A stretch of 64,000 nucleotides of DNA from Endocalyx cinctus (GCA_001600455.1 BCKC01000002.1:3052171-3116170); one strand, 5' to 3'. Shown: positions 13,276 to 25,812, counted from the first letter of the stretch. Notes: generated by a model from the letters alone, not told the origin. Program-made: numbers and translations.

Positions 13276-14722
13276 TCACATCATACCCTTCTGAACTTCG
13301 TCTTTTCTTTCTTGCCAAAGTGTCTTTCCTGTACAGGAACATACCGTCTTATCATTATCCCACATCCCAGCGCTTCTGGCGATCACGCCTACTACGGTGT
13401 TTTCGTCGTTCTTTAGACCCTCCTCGTTTTCTTCCTGTCTAGAGACGACCATGGCGTGGCCAATGACCTCCCATACTTGAAAAGGATGGTCTAAAAACAC
13501 GGCGCCTCGCCCATCCTTTCCGACCTCTACCGTACCTAGAAGTCCCCGGGGCTGTGTCGTGCCACTCCCATCAGCCCACACCGCACCAGTAGAAGTTGCG
13601 CCTAGCTTAAGATCGCCATATGCTCGTATGGTAGCATAATAGGTACCTGGGACTACGCCGCGAAGCGTCAAGTCTACCAACGTGGTCGTGGAAGACACCT
13701 GCACCATGCGAGCTAAGCCCCTCACCTCTCTGTTACTACCTTCTGAGCTATCTACCAACGCATCCGGGGTTGACGCGGCTACTAGGGCCTCGCCACCACT
13801 CGCACTACGGTGATAGGTCTCAAGGATGCACACGGCGGCGCCTAAGCAAGGTGGTTGAGAAGGATTCATGTCAGTCAGCTGAAAATAGCGCCCGTAGTGA
13901 TCCTCCCAGGCCCACGATTAATTTAGAACTAGGCTCAAATTTCCTCCGATGTGGAAAAATGAGGCTGACCCAATTTAGGCATTGAAGCGCGGGAATAAAC
14001 TCAGGCAGGAGATGATTCAATGCCGAAAAATAACGCTTTCCTGGTCCTGATAGGTGCAGAGCGTGAAGGTTTAGACAAAAGGAAACATGATCGGTTTCTT
14101 ACTGTTTGATGTTCCTGATCCCCGTAAGATGGCATCCTTCCCCGTTGCTTCGATGGCGTTCACTATGGCGGATGGTGCAGCTATCAAAATGCAACAGAAC
14201 ATCAGCTTTTGAACCCGAGTTTAGACGATATGATTTTTTTTTTTTTTTCATGGTATACATGAGCGTGGATGACACTCAGCCACATGCAGCAAGCCGGTAG
14301 AGAAGAAAAGAATAACAATGCAAAAGGTCTCATCTTCTTACCAGTTCCTTCCACAGTAACAAGTTGATCCTTGAGATTAGCATCGACTTTGGTGACCCCA
14401 GGCAGGCTATATAGCGAGTCTGAAACGGACTTGACACAATGATCACATGTCATAGGGACAGCGAACAGAGTCTGAGTAAAGCCGATTATCATTCATTAGC
14501 TACAAAATTCAATACGTCGAAGGATTCATGGCTTTACTTCTTCTCTTTACACATAAAAATATTTTTATGACTTATAGCTCGTGGTGTTTGTTAGATAACA
14601 AGAGGGGAGAGGGAGAGAAGGTAAGAACTTAGAAGAAGTAAAGATAGAACACCAATTCAAATACGAGAAGAGGCGAAACCAACCTGGAAAGGCGTTTTAA
14701 CTTGATTCTCCACGGCAGCCAT
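13276..14722 (-). CDS. ccs1: Copper chaperone for superoxide dismutase (Ccs1/Lys7)
   Basis: Delivers Cu(I) to Cu/Zn superoxide dismutase and forms its disulphide, in the cytosol and mitochondrial intermembrane space. Four exons: 14722-14684, 14471-14342, 14180-14103 and 13841-13276, giving 270 aa with matching phases. Domain 1 is a heavy-metal-associated fold with the copper site MTCDHC (Cys22, Cys25), followed by SLPGVTKVDANL. The SOD-like domain 2 begins around GTSNSAAVCILETYHRS and includes GLLGTVEVGKDGRG and GHAMVV. Domain 3 carries the C-terminal CxC (VCSC, Cys250/Cys252) used for copper transfer. The first exon is only 39 nt and uses an unusual donor, GTTGGT. The last intron is long (261 nt). 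The gene diverges from the uL13m gene, sharing about 0.7 kb of upstream DNA. Confidence 0.95.
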
Positions 14723-15434
14723 TTTGTCGCAATGTAAATCACCGGCCGGACTAGATTTCAGAATGATTTTACCCTGTTGATGATTTCGATGTAAATTATG
14801 GAAATAGGATGCAGTGCAAGTTCCAAATATGACGTAGCTCGTACCCGAAGCAAGTGTACGAAATGAAATACCATGCAGGTTAAATATCATTATTCAGGAA
14901 GAAGGAAAAGAATAAAAGTAACAGACACGATGAGAACGAGACTCATTCATAGTGGATATAATTACGCCGAATAATCAGTATTCACTTACGGAGTACGATA
15001 CCCACTACATGAGGGAGTTATTTGCTTTGAAATCCATCTATCCCGTAGAATCCTAATTAAGATTCTGATTGCTTCTCTCGCCCACTGAGTTTTGATAAGT
15101 TAGTGAGGTTCAGTGGTTCAATCGAGTACTATGTAGCTTATGTACAAGGACAGGTGCTGACAAGCAGACAGGCAGTAAATTCGGCAGGGTCGGGTGCTGC
15201 CGGCGTTCTTATCGATAATCAGACCACGTGACTGTAACTGTGAACCTAGAATTCTCAATTTCCTAACTTGGCACTTCACTGGCCCTACTAAGTAAAAAGC
15301 TTCGACAACGTTGTGAGAAGGAGACAAAAGGGCGTACTTTAGCATCGTCGAGAGAGCTCTCAGTCAGACCAGACTATACTGTTGGTTTTATTCAATTGGA
15401 GGGAGGGCACTCTCCCTCGAGGGCTATTAACAAA
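14723..15434. promoter_or_regulatory. Shared upstream region of ccs1 (minus) and uL13m (plus)
   Basis: 712 bp between two divergent start codons. No gene is visible in it. It must contain both promoters and 5' leaders. I identified no specific element. Confidence 0.5.
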
Positions 15435-16074
15435 ATGTCACAGACAATCGGGCTGGTAAGCTTTTTCTCTCTTTTTTTTTAGCACTCCCCTAAGATAAAA
15501 GGCCAATTCAAATTCAATATTGACTAACAACTGTTTTTTTTTTCTTAAACGTTAGACCAAATTAGCCTACTCCCGAGTATGGCACCACGTATCGGCCTCG
15601 GCACCTCACCCGATACTCTCGACGCAACCGAACGTGACGCCCCCGTCCCTCGGCCGGCTCGCGTCGCGCATCGCCACGATCCTGATGGGGAAGCACAAGC
15701 CGATCTGGGACCCGTCGACGGACTGCGGCGACTACGTGGTCGTGACCAACTGCTCGGCCCTGTACACGACGGGCAACAAGATGTGGCGGAAGAAGTACTA
15801 CCGGCACAACACCCGGCCGGGCTCCCTCAAGACCATCACCATGGACGCCCTCAAGGCCAAGCACGGCGGCGCCGAGGTCCTCCGCAAGGCCGTCAGCGGC
15901 ATGCTCCCCAAGAACAGGCTCCGGGATAAGCGCCTCGCCCGCCTCAAGGCCTTCGAGGCCGACGCGCACCCGTACAAGCAGAACCTGATCCGGTTCGGGG
16001 GCGTCAAGGTCGGCGAGACGGGCTGGGAAGAGGCCGCTAAGGCGATACGGCGGGCGGATATGGACAGGTTATAA
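15435..16074 (+). CDS. MRPL23: Mitochondrial ribosomal protein uL13m (MRPL23 type)
   Basis: Component of the large subunit of the mitochondrial ribosome. Two exons: 15435-15455 (ATG TCA CAG ACA ATC GGG CTG, 21 nt) and 15556-16074, joined in phase 0 across a 100-nt intron that begins GTAAGC and ends in a T-rich tract and GTTAG. The product is 179 aa and starts MSQTIGL-TKLAYSRVWHHV, as in fungal homologues. Family signatures are SLGRLASRIATILMGKHKP, CGDYVVVTN, YYRHNTRPGS, AVSGMLPKNRLRDKRLARL and the C-terminal helical tail. Exon 2 is strikingly GC-rich compared with its flanks and throws several long antisense shadow frames. Confidence 0.95.
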
Positions 16075-16833
16075 CGAGGCTGATGAGGTGCGAGGTTGAC
16101 GAGAGGGTGGGAAATCTGACTAGGATAAAAAGAACCCGTCTTCTTCGGGGAGAACGCCCACGGCTATAAGGAAGAAAGCCGAAAGAGGAGATAATAGAGA
16201 ATTAAAGAAACCAAAAATTAAAAAGAAAAAAAAAAAAGTGTATATCTACTATGTATCACAAATTTGTACGTGTATGGTGCAAATATTCCACGATATGAAA
16301 TTAAAACCACACTTTAACGGTTCCGAAATTCGAAGATGTTCGTAGGGAGGACAACACGCATTTTTGAACCCTACATATTCGTTATTTCGGTAAATTAGTT
16401 GCTACGGCAAAAGAAAATGGGACAATGTGGCAGTTCTCATGTGTTCATATCAAGGTTGAGACAGTCTTAATCGAGGAAGAGATTTGTTTAATATTGATAT
16501 CTATTGATGATTATGATCCATTCTAACCTTCATTACAACCTAGCCAGGACTGATAATGATAAATCAAAGCCACTATGAAGATTCCGGTCCAGGGTAAGGG
16601 AACGAGTATATGTATGAACCTTCCTTTTAAAAAGGGGGTAAGGGGATAAAGAAAAAAAGGAAAGTCCCCAGATGTCGTAAGAATAACAGTTGAATCCCAA
16701 GTCACTGATGCGCCGATTCATGATACATGAAAACGTGAGTTTGGTCGGGATTATAAGAAAAAGAGATACCCCGAGAGTTTATAAGACAAGCAAAGTAGAT
16801 GCATTCCGTTCGTCCACTCCATTTTTCTCTCTC
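16075..16833. other. Intergenic region between convergent uL13m and uricase genes
   Basis: No gene seen. It contains an A-rich run near 16205-16235 and a plausible 3' end for each neighbour. The frames at 16523-16721 are random. Confidence 0.5.
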
Positions 16834-17847
16834 TTAAGAACGCGACACCTCGCATTTAATGAGACCGTTAGGTCCGTCTTGGGGTGCATATACTTCGGCG
16901 TCCGCGCCCGTGTTCTTAAGGCCCTTGTGCCACGAGAGATCTGTTTGAAGGGGGTTTACGTTAGATTACTGTATATTCATATATTTTCTCTCTTGAACGA
17001 GCGGTACTGTTTTTTAACCTTTTTTTGAGGGGAGGGGGTTAATAAGAAGAAAAAAAATCTTACCAATCTCGAAGTAGTGCTTGTTGGGCAGGGAATAAGT
17101 CACGCTGGCGACATCGGGCGCGGCAGCGAGGATCTGCTCGCACATCTTGTACATGGTAGCCTGAACGGAGGGGCTATCCTCTTCGGCGAAGGTCTTCATA
17201 GTGACGGCGCGAGCGTCGTCGAAGGCCTTGTCGAACTTGGCGACGCCGGCCTCGACGGCGGCCAAGGTGGGGAGGGCGTCCCACTTCCAGGTAGCGTCGA
17301 TGCTGGTGGAGAGGATACGATCCCAGGTCTCGCCGAGGGTGGTGAACTCGTCCCTGACGAAGCCGTGGAACTGGCTTCCCGTGCTCTTGAGTACGAGGAG
17401 GCCGGAGATGCCGCTGACGAGCTCGAAACCTTTGGCGCGCGATACGGTGGCCTCGACGTTCCGAAGCTCCTCGCCGTCCCGGTAGAAGCTGTGCGGATGC
17501 GGCTTCCCGTCGATCTCCATGCGGGTCCACCGCTTGACGGCGATCCGGACGTGCGCGCTGCTGATGTGGGCGTACGTGTCGAGGAAGTGCTGGCCCAGGA
17601 TGGAGGCGAACAGCTCGGGCGGGTTCACGGGGTGCTCCCGCGCCTTGATGTAGATGGTGTTCTTCATCGTGTCCGTCGCCACCACGCAGCTGTTGTCCGC
17701 CTCCGTGTAAGACGTCTCGATCTGGCCTTCCAGCATTAAACAGACCGTCATCTCCGTCACCGTGTGCGTTTTGGTAGCCGCGTCCCGGTGTACCTTGTAG
17801 ACGCGGACATTGTCCTTGCCATATCGTGCCCAAGTGAGAGCCGGCAT
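16834..17847 (-). CDS. uox: Urate oxidase (uricase)
   Basis: Oxidises urate to 5-hydroxyisourate in purine catabolism, normally in peroxisomes. Two exons, 17847-17064 and 16940-16834, joined in phase 1 across a 123-nt intron (donor GTAAGA), giving 296 aa. The tandem T-fold signature is clear: YGKDNVRVYKVHRD at the start with the catalytic lysine Lys11, VVATDTMKNTIY with the active-site threonine, DGKPHPHSFYRD, LKSTGSQFHGFVRDEFTTL, SVQATMYKMCEQIL, SLPNKHYFEIDLSWHKGL and APQDGPNGLIKC. The C-terminus reads KCEVSRS then stop. Well-studied fungal uricases run several residues further and end in SKL, so the type 1 peroxisomal signal appears to be missing here. Confidence 0.95.
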
Positions 17848-19658
17848 TGTGATTTTTTTTTTCTTTAGTGAGAGATATTTAATATTAATATAATAAGTAG
17901 TGGTAAAATGCCAGTTTTATCTACTTTGGGTGAGGAAAGCTTTCCGTATGAAAAAAAAAAAAAAAAAAAAAAAAAGTATAAGTTTCTTTAAAATTTAGTA
18001 GATGTAAAAAGAATGCGTTGGCAAAATAGTAAGAATGAGAGTAAAGTGACCGGGCAGATAGGGGTTGGACCGGCGTGGCGTGATTGCAAGCTTAATCTAG
18101 TCAATTTACACCGATAATCTTGTATACAGGGAAAAGACCAGTAAAGGAGTCAGTATAGCAGGTTAGACAGACACAATTGATTAAGCAGTATGTGTTAATG
18201 AAATATAATAATGATTATTTGGTGATATAAATAATATATAGGTGATGGTGTAATCTTTATATATGACCGTGACTGAACAAAGAAACCCCCTCAAGGTTCA
18301 GATGCTCGTCAAAGTTTTTAATTTTAGTTTACCGTTTTACGTTACTCAAAGGGTTTTTTTTTTTTTTTTTTTTTTTCCGATGTAGTTAATCCTTGACTCG
18401 AACTTCAAACATGATCAGATTTTCATCGATTTGTTTATTTTTATTCATTCTAAAAGTGAGGAACTGTCCGGATTCTCGGAGAGCGCCTTTGTCGGGATGC
18501 TACTTAAGCCAGCTACTAGAATAAAAAATCGCCCAAGAAAGCAGACGATAGATAAGATGGGGCTTTTCGGTTACGCAAATAAATACATCAGCTTTGCTTC
18601 TCCTCTTCTCCTCTACTAATCTTCTCCACTAAGCAAGTAGCTTATACACGAGTTTCGTCAGTTTACAAAAAGTTAATGAGCTATCGGGTTGTCACATTGG
18701 AATAGTAAATTCGGAAGACGCCGCATCCCTTTTTTTTTTCAGATGCTTGGAGGTAAAGAGGACGAGATTCGGCAATTAGCGCCCAATTTTGGGAAATTTT
18801 CAAATTCTGAGAAATATAAATCCTTTTTCTTTATTTTCAATTTCTATGGAATGTGTATAATATTATATACGTATACTCTAATCATAAATATTATGGCAGC
18901 TTGTTTAATTTACTTAAGAGCTTTGGGACTTTGCTAAGGTTAAGTCTTCATTCTTCTTCGACAAGTTTTTATCCCTCCATTTTCTTTCCTTCGAATGGTC
19001 TCTATCTCCGTCTACTTACCTTCTAACCTAGCTATCTTGGAGGTCCTACATGATCAAATCCATAAACATGAAGATAAATGAAGCTCTCCAATTCTCTTCA
19101 CGTAAGGTACATATGCATCTGCACACATGGAGTTGCATATACGGAACTTAGCGGAAATACGACGTCGGGAAGTAAGGGTCTTTTTCTGTTAGGTTACTAT
19201 TGAGGGGGTTGGAGATTTGCGGGGTTGACTAGACCGGAGATCTGCTGTGCCCCTATTATTTACATTTACAGCATATCTGTAGCACGCTATTAGGTACGCT
19301 CATAACGACATCATCCTTTGTTATCCCACGACAATCACGGGGCATATTAACATGGTAAAACCGTAACACCGTTGACATGTATTCGAATTAATGAGAATGC
19401 ACTATACCACGGTATCTCCCGTAATTATCTAACCTGAGTAGGTAAATAATCTTCTTGGACCCAAAAACTTGAAAGGTGCCTCGAAGACTAGGATAAGCTG
19501 AGACTGATTCTCGCAAACTAACATTAAATGATAAATATGCTTGAATCTACAATAATCATAAACACCTTTTTGGTTTTTATTTATGTTAAGCATCTAATTT
19601 AAACCGTTGGATACAATGCACCAAGGAACCAGCACAAAAAGAAAAAGAAAAAACCAAT
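17848..19658. other. Gene-free stretch
   Basis: No gene seen over 1.8 kb. It contains an A26 run at 17951-17976 and a T23 run at 18354-18376, and is otherwise AT-rich. The small plus-strand frames at 18431-18619 and 18689-18937 have no recognisable features. Confidence 0.5.
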
Positions 19659-20006
19659 CTACCCGCTAGCACCCTCCTCATCTCCCAAGAGACAAGTCCC
19701 GTATCCTGGTTGACAGTTTCCAATAACACACAGCAGGCCGCAGCGGCCAGCGTTGCTACAGCAAAGTCCGAATTGGCTACCTACGCACGTGTAGCCCGTG
19801 CCCGGTCCACAGGTTCCGTCTCGGCTGGCGACGAGGGACGGCGAGGTCGGCTCTGGCGCTTGCGTCGTCTCACTGCTACTTGTCTGAGTCGTTGATGTCG
19901 TAGGGGTTGGGTTAGGAGGGGAGGAGGGGCTAACCTGATTGCAGGTTCCGAACGCCGACTGGCAGCCATCACCACAGTAGTCAGTTGTACTTCCGCAGAA
20001 ACTGTG

Positions 20007-20037
<31 letters not shown>

Positions 20038-22196
20038 TAAGCATCGTTAGTTAACACGTGTCTACAGGAGTAGTAAATTTCGAGGCGCAAGACTAATATC
20101 ATTTTAACGTACGATGAACAGCAATCGCCAAATACCGAACCCTGGCATGTTATGGTGCCACCGCAGTCGCCTTCCTCAGATATCTGTAGCGTGGATGTCG
20201 GAGCCGTGCCCGACGTCGTGCTGGTGCCGGGTATGGGGTCGTCCTGTTACGTTAAATGCATTAGTAATTTTGTAACTTTTTGTGCAACCCCGTGCTTCAG
20301 GGGGGTATGGGTTTATGCATATAAATGTGACTTCATGATGTATACAAAAGTGGTACATGTGATATGTCATGCGTAGTAGACTTACAGGAATCAAGGTTGC
20401 GCCCGGTCCCGAGGGCAATGGGCTGTCTGGTGGGAGAGGTATATCAGCCGAAGCGCAAGTCCCGAAGTCGCTATTGCAGTTGCTACCGCAGTAGTCTATC
20501 GAGGCACCGCACCAGCCGTTCACGGAACAACCTAGTTCTTTGGTGTTAAGTAGAGTAATTTTCCAGATAGATTGCATTGCGTGAAGGGGTTATACGTACA
20601 ATTTCCATATATGGACCCTTGGCATGTCACACCGGTACCGCACATGCCATCCGGGCTTACCGTCAACGTACCGGTGGGTGCCGGTGCTGCTGTAGTGGTC
20701 GGGGCGGGGACGCCTGAGGTCCTGGTTCGCAGACAAGACCAAGTTCCCGTCGGCTCGCGGGGTTCGAAGGTATACTCGGGCACCTCGCTGCTACCGGCGC
20801 GGTACCAGTTCTCGGGCGGGTCGCCGAGACACTGTCCTACAGTCACGGACCGGTAACCGTGGTCGAAAAGGGACTCGAGTACGTAATCGGTCAGATTGTA
20901 AACGGTCTGGTAGTGGATATCGTGCTCGATCTGCAGGTAGCTATCCTCGCAGGGGTCCGACCCATCTACCGCGTCGTCCCAGATGTCCTTAGCCGTCTGG
21001 ATCATGTCCGGTTCGTCGTTTAGGTATCCTTCTGTATCCAGGTCGAAGTACACGGCGTGATAACCTAGGGTGGCTAGTTGTGAAGCGCACGAGCTCGGGC
21101 AGATAGAATACGGAGGCCTAAGGGAGTATACATTATCAATATCAAGTAAACAGCTGACGAGATATGGATGCCTACTAACCGCATATATGTCGGGAAGTAA
21201 CCGAGAATGTCGTTGAGCGCTATCTCGTTCCAAATTATCTGATTCTGAAACTGCGTCGTCGTCAACTGGCTGTAGTTCTCGTGCGACCAGGTATGGCTGG
21301 CAATCTGGTGTCCTTCGTCGGCCATCCGCTATAAGTCTTTTGTCAGTATGATATTGCTACAGTGTCTCATATATACTATGCATGACTTACCTGGATGACA
21401 TTTGCCCATGGGTAATCCGGGTCATTGATCTGCCCCTTTCCTAAGTTGTTACCAGTGATGAAGAAAGTCGCCTTGGCCTCGTATTCCTGTATATGGTATA
21501 GGTATCAGCATCGTCAACCCCGAGACCTAAAAAGATATAGAGAAATTGGGTGAAAACCTACCGCTAGCTTGTCGAGCAAATCATCTGTGTAATCCCAGGG
21601 CCCATCGTCGAAGGTGATGGCGATGTCGCCTTCATTCTCGCAGTCATAGATACCAACCCCTCCATACTGTACTCTTCCGAGCTTGGGTCGCGCGATGGTG
21701 GACGTGTCGGTGCCCGTCGGCTTTTGATTGCCGTCACATCCCGAGCCGTAGTTAATCTGACAATCCGGCGCTGCGCAAGATGTAGCCTCGTTATCGCAGT
21801 AGCTTTTTCGCCGTAGTTAGTGATATGTTTTTTTTCTTTCTTACCGAACACATACGACAGACAGACGAAAACGGAAACTTACCCTTCATAGGAACAGCAT
21901 ACTCCCGGGTCACAGCTACCCCGAGTAGGGCCACATCTTCCATTCCTCTGTCGCTTTTCGAGTAGCTTCGCTTCCTCTTTCAAATCATCTTCGGTGTGCT
22001 TCGGCTGCTCTACCTTTGGCTCGGAAACCGCGCCGGAACGACCCTGCAGCCACCTCTTCTTGCCTTCTATATCGCTCAGAAGTTTGCGTGCTCCAGCGAT
22101 TCTCGGAAGAGGTTGACTACGGGACTCTCCCGGGATGGTGTGAGCTAAAGTCTCGCTCGCGCCGACGGCGAGAATAAAGGTGTCCAACCAGCGCAT
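19659..22196 (-). CDS. Chitin deacetylase (CE4) with four chitin-binding type-1 modules
   Basis: Secreted polysaccharide deacetylase that probably converts cell-wall chitin to chitosan. Eight exons, all phase-checked: 22196-21883, 21802-21562, 21486-21391, 21328-21180, 21117-20600, 20531-20386, 20243-20113 and 20007-19659, giving 647 aa. Order: signal peptide (about 1-20), basic linker ending LLEKRQR, a CBM18/hevein-like module (about 85-130), the NodB domain, then three more CBM18 modules separated by Thr/Pro/Ser linkers. NodB motifs are complete: TFDDGP (168-173), SHTWSH (metal His229 and His233), MRPPYS, DLDTEGY and IEHDIH. The C-terminal modules show DGMCGTGVTCQGS, CCSVNGWCG, EGDCGGTITCQGS, CCSSHSFCG, DGTCGPG and FGLCCSNAGRCG. 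Introns cut two of the modules at nearly the same place. The last intron ends in T28 followed by AG. Confidence 0.92.
20010..20037. repeat. Homopolymer (A)28, the polypyrimidine tract of a splice acceptor
   Basis: On the coding (minus) strand this is T28 directly followed by AG, the acceptor of the last intron of the chitin deacetylase gene. Slippage here would change intron length but not the frame. Confidence 0.9.
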
Positions 22197-24534
22197 GGCG
22201 GCAAAAATGCAATGTAAATCCCGTCGTTTTATGTTCTCGCCAAGGCTTTGAAGATCCTCGAGACGCGGCAGTGGAATTATACCAAGAGTGAATTGCACTT
22301 GTAGGGATATGCGAGAAACTCGAGATAAAGCAGAGCCCTACAGAGCCAAGACCGGACAACGCGTTTCGCCAACATTGTCCAGGGGATTTGACTATTATAT
22401 AAATTTTAGACCTAGTGATAGAGGATGACGAGTCCCGGAGATTTAAGACGGCCCTATGTTAGGATAAATGGTATTCGGCTCGGAGCTTAGGTAGCCATTT
22501 TGGGGATTTTGAGATATAACCGGATACCACCCTTACGGCAGTATGCCCTGTCACCCAGCCATTGAAGGAATCTCTCGATGGCAACGTTTGAATACGAGCT
22601 TTCTCGAGTGCCTCGAACCAGTCATTAGCTGCAAGATTTCGATATTCACAGCTCATCATCTGAACTTTTAAGAAACACAAAATCTAAATCTCTCCGATTT
22701 CACCTGGTTTACATTCTCGAGAGGACATTATGGGACGGGAACCCGCAGGAGATAATTTTATTTTTCCTGGCAATGATATGATCCGATGAGCTGACTAACA
22801 ATATGCATAACGAGCATATGATCAGAATATGGAAATGACCTACTAAAAAGGACAGAGTAAAGTACCACTACGTTCCGAGCTGGAAGTCGTCATCGAATTC
22901 AACAATCAAGGACACGTTCGGCAGATTGAGCCGCGAGAATAAAACAAAAAATTCCCACTCCAGGGAGAGAGGGGCTGGACAATGTGAATATGTAACCTAC
23001 AAAACGAAAAGTTTGATATATTTTGTGGAGAACGAGTTGAGTAAATCTCAGTAGATTTTTATCGTTCCTGAATATTGACATATTGGATCGATCTTTGCTC
23101 TTAGGACCGCCAAGACTCGCCTCATGGCTTTAGAGGTCCAATGGGGAAGAAGGGGAGGAGAGAATGTCACGGTAGCAGAAATTGGGGAAAGGTTGATATT
23201 AAAATTTTAAATATCCTAAAAGCAAGAACCCATAAATTACTGCATGAAAAACCCCGATCCATCTAGGGTCTTTCCATCCTAATGGCTCTTTATTTTCTGG
23301 AAGGGGAGGGGAGGGACGGTAGGGGGGTTACGAAAGGAAATTTATCGCGCACGCTCGAACTCTATTCTTTTTTTCTCGCTGTCCCGTGCAAGTGACGCGA
23401 TGAAAATAAATTAATAGATACAATGTATCGTTACGTCTGGTACGTTCAACCACATCGCCTCGCCTATCACCAATGGAAAGCATCCATGCGTACATATTGA
23501 TGTGCGCAGAGCACATGTAGGCGAAAACTCTACCCTCCTTATTTACGTAAAAATTGCTGGAACGTGATGACGAGTCCACGGTGAGCTGCTTCCGCCAAGA
23601 CCCTGAAGAGGATAAAAAAAAATAAAAAATAAAACAAAATAAGGAGAAGACAAGTTAATTATTAATGGAGCGTACCAAAGCGGGAACGCTATGTGAGTTC
23701 CCGTCACTCCTCGTGCCGAAGTAACGAAACGTGGTATACAACTCGTAGAGTTACTTTTGAGATGACGATGTTGCTTTTAAGAAATATGGATATTTTTCTC
23801 TCGCTTCAGTGACGAAGTTAGCAAAGTAAGTCATGATGATCGTACGAGGGCTATCCGCTTGCATATATAAGTCATTGTAGTAAGGGAATCGGGCGGATAT
23901 ACGGGCTGATGGAGTATCCCATATGATAGTTGAAGGATTTCAGGAACGAGAACCACGAAAAAACCTTCTGCCTGACTCGGCACGGACAGGATCGTCTATG
24001 ATAACGTCACTTGATTTTCATGTCACGTATCTGATTCATTTTACTCCTGTCGTTTAAAATAACTAAATTTATCCCAGGTATACAAGTACCGTGATACTCC
24101 ATTGCTATATTGCTGTACTCATGTTCGCCAATCTTGTTGGAATGGGTAACGGGTAATCGTTCAGGTCTAGACAGTCGCCAATATGGATCTTTCGAAGTGA
24201 GATTTATAAGCATATGCAGGCTGGTAGGGTCAGATGCCATACATTTGTTTAACAAATCGGATGATTGGACCTTGGGAACCACTCATATTTCTACTCTCCT
24301 GAACTGACTAATATTTTGACGTAGAAGAAACGGGCTTTTCGAATTGTGCGACACTAAAGACATCAACATCTAGAGTTTACCGGTGTCTACCCCATCAAAG
24401 AATTGTGTAGATGTTATATCTTCTTTTTCTTTATTCCGAGAAGTGTCCCTAACAACAGCGAGAAACACTAGAAACTATCTCAAGTTGCTTCTTTCCTCTT
24501 AAAATCCCTTACGAACCTAGCCACCCCCCTCAAG
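22197..24534. other. Gene-free stretch
   Basis: About 2.3 kb holding the upstream region of the chitin deacetylase gene and the downstream region of the DUF5672 gene. The minus-strand frames at 22459-22680, 23328-23579 and 24007-24282 match no family I know and have no supporting splice structure. Confidence 0.45.
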
Positions 24535-25812
24535 TCAAGAAGCGACCGCACCCTCGGGGGCCTGCGGCGGCGCCGGCTCGGCGATCGACCCGTCCCCGTT
24601 ATCGTCGGGACACCTCTCCACCTCGAGCTTCATATCCATGACGAGGCTCAGCTCGGGGCAGTAATCGAGCATCTCCTTCCTCCTGGACCACGAGCCCCAG
24701 AGGCCGTGGGCCAACCGTCTGCCGCCCTCGCGCGCGTGGTAGCCCATCGCGTCGGGAACGTAGACGTCCTCGACCGCGAGCTGGCCGTCCGCCCCCGACG
24801 CCACGTGCGCTCCCGGCAGGACCCAGACCCGCTGCCCGAACCACTCGTCTTCCGGCGCCGTGTCGTTGTACCGCTCTTGGAACTTGAGCACCCGCTTGAT
24901 CGTCGATACTCGTCGTAGGGAGAGCCCGCCGTTGCCGGAGAATCGGTCGTCCGGTGTTCTGTGAGATTTTAGGAAGTTTTTTTTTTGATTAGTTGAAACT
25001 ATATCGGTCGGCGGAGAGAGTGGATTTTTTCTTTATCGTAGGGTGCAAGTGGTAGGTAGGGAGATAGTAGGAGGCTTTCACTTTGCTTACCTCGGCGCCC
25101 CGGCCCAATCCCAATGCAGCCACTCGTTCAGGCTCGTACCGGAGTTAGCGCATAGGATACTGTCGTACTCATATCGTAGGATCCATTCGACGCCCGGCAG
25201 GAATTCATCGTAAAAGCGGACATCGGTCAGCAACCGATACACCATCTCCTTGCTGTCGACGCGCCAGGGATCCGGTAGGATCATGAGGTCGAGCTTGCCG
25301 ATGGCCTGCTGGTGACGGGTCGCGTAGCTGCGGCCGACGCTGAAGACGGAACTGTTGCTGCCCACGAACACGAACCGCCAGTCCGGCGGGACCACCGAGA
25401 TCATATGCAGGATCTGCGGCACAAGGTGTGGCAAGGGCCGCGGCTCGATGAGAAGTGCTACTTTCGACTTGTCATACTGGTCCTTCGGGTCCAAGCTGCC
25501 CGTCTGCCATTCGATCCGAACTTTCGGGATCTTCTGCAGAGACTCCCCTAATCGGGTCTTGACATGTTCCGTGATGGTGGGTGTGTAGTGCGGTAAGAGA
25601 CCTGCGATGCTCCATCTGATCATTACGCATCATGTTAGGTTACAATTTCTTTTTCTGTAAAAAAAAAAAATAAAAAAAAAAAAAAAAGAGACGAAAGTAT
25701 TCGCACAGATAATCATTTAGACTTACGTGAGAACCAGCGATAAAACCAGGAGAACTCTGAATTTGGTAATGGCGAAGATTGCTAGGAGCGAGTCACTCGA
25801 GTTCGTTGACAT
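24535..25812 (-). CDS. DUF5672-type membrane protein A (glycosyltransferase-like, function unknown)
   Basis: Three exons, 25812-25727, 25615-25091 and 24958-24535, all in phase, giving 344 aa. Residues 1-30 contain a short cytoplasmic start and one hydrophobic segment (FRVLLVLSLVLT), which suggests a type II signal-anchored protein facing the secretory lumen. The conserved core runs SKVALLIEPRPLPHLVPQIL, MISVVPPDWRFVFVGS, GVEWILRYEYDSILCANS, WDWAGAPR and SGNGGLSLRRVS. This is the pattern I associate with the Pfam DUF5672 family, which resembles glycosyltransferases in layout (an acidic YDS in place of DxD, then a GNGGLSLR loop). The substrate is unknown. The gene lies head-to-head with a clear paralogue at 27236-28509 and shares its first intron position. 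The C-terminus is Ala/Pro-rich. Confidence 0.8.

Noticed and set aside
15562..15969. Long minus-strand frame opposite uL13m
   Set aside because: Its Arg/Gly/Val-rich composition is a shadow of the GC-rich sense exon.
17077..17739. 220-aa plus-strand frame opposite uricase
   Set aside because: Shadow of a GC-rich coding exon; repetitive Gly/Val/Asp composition without family features.
24007..24282. 91-aa minus-strand frame, possible small gene
   Set aside because: No signal peptide, no cysteine pattern and no homologue I can recall; too short to support alone.
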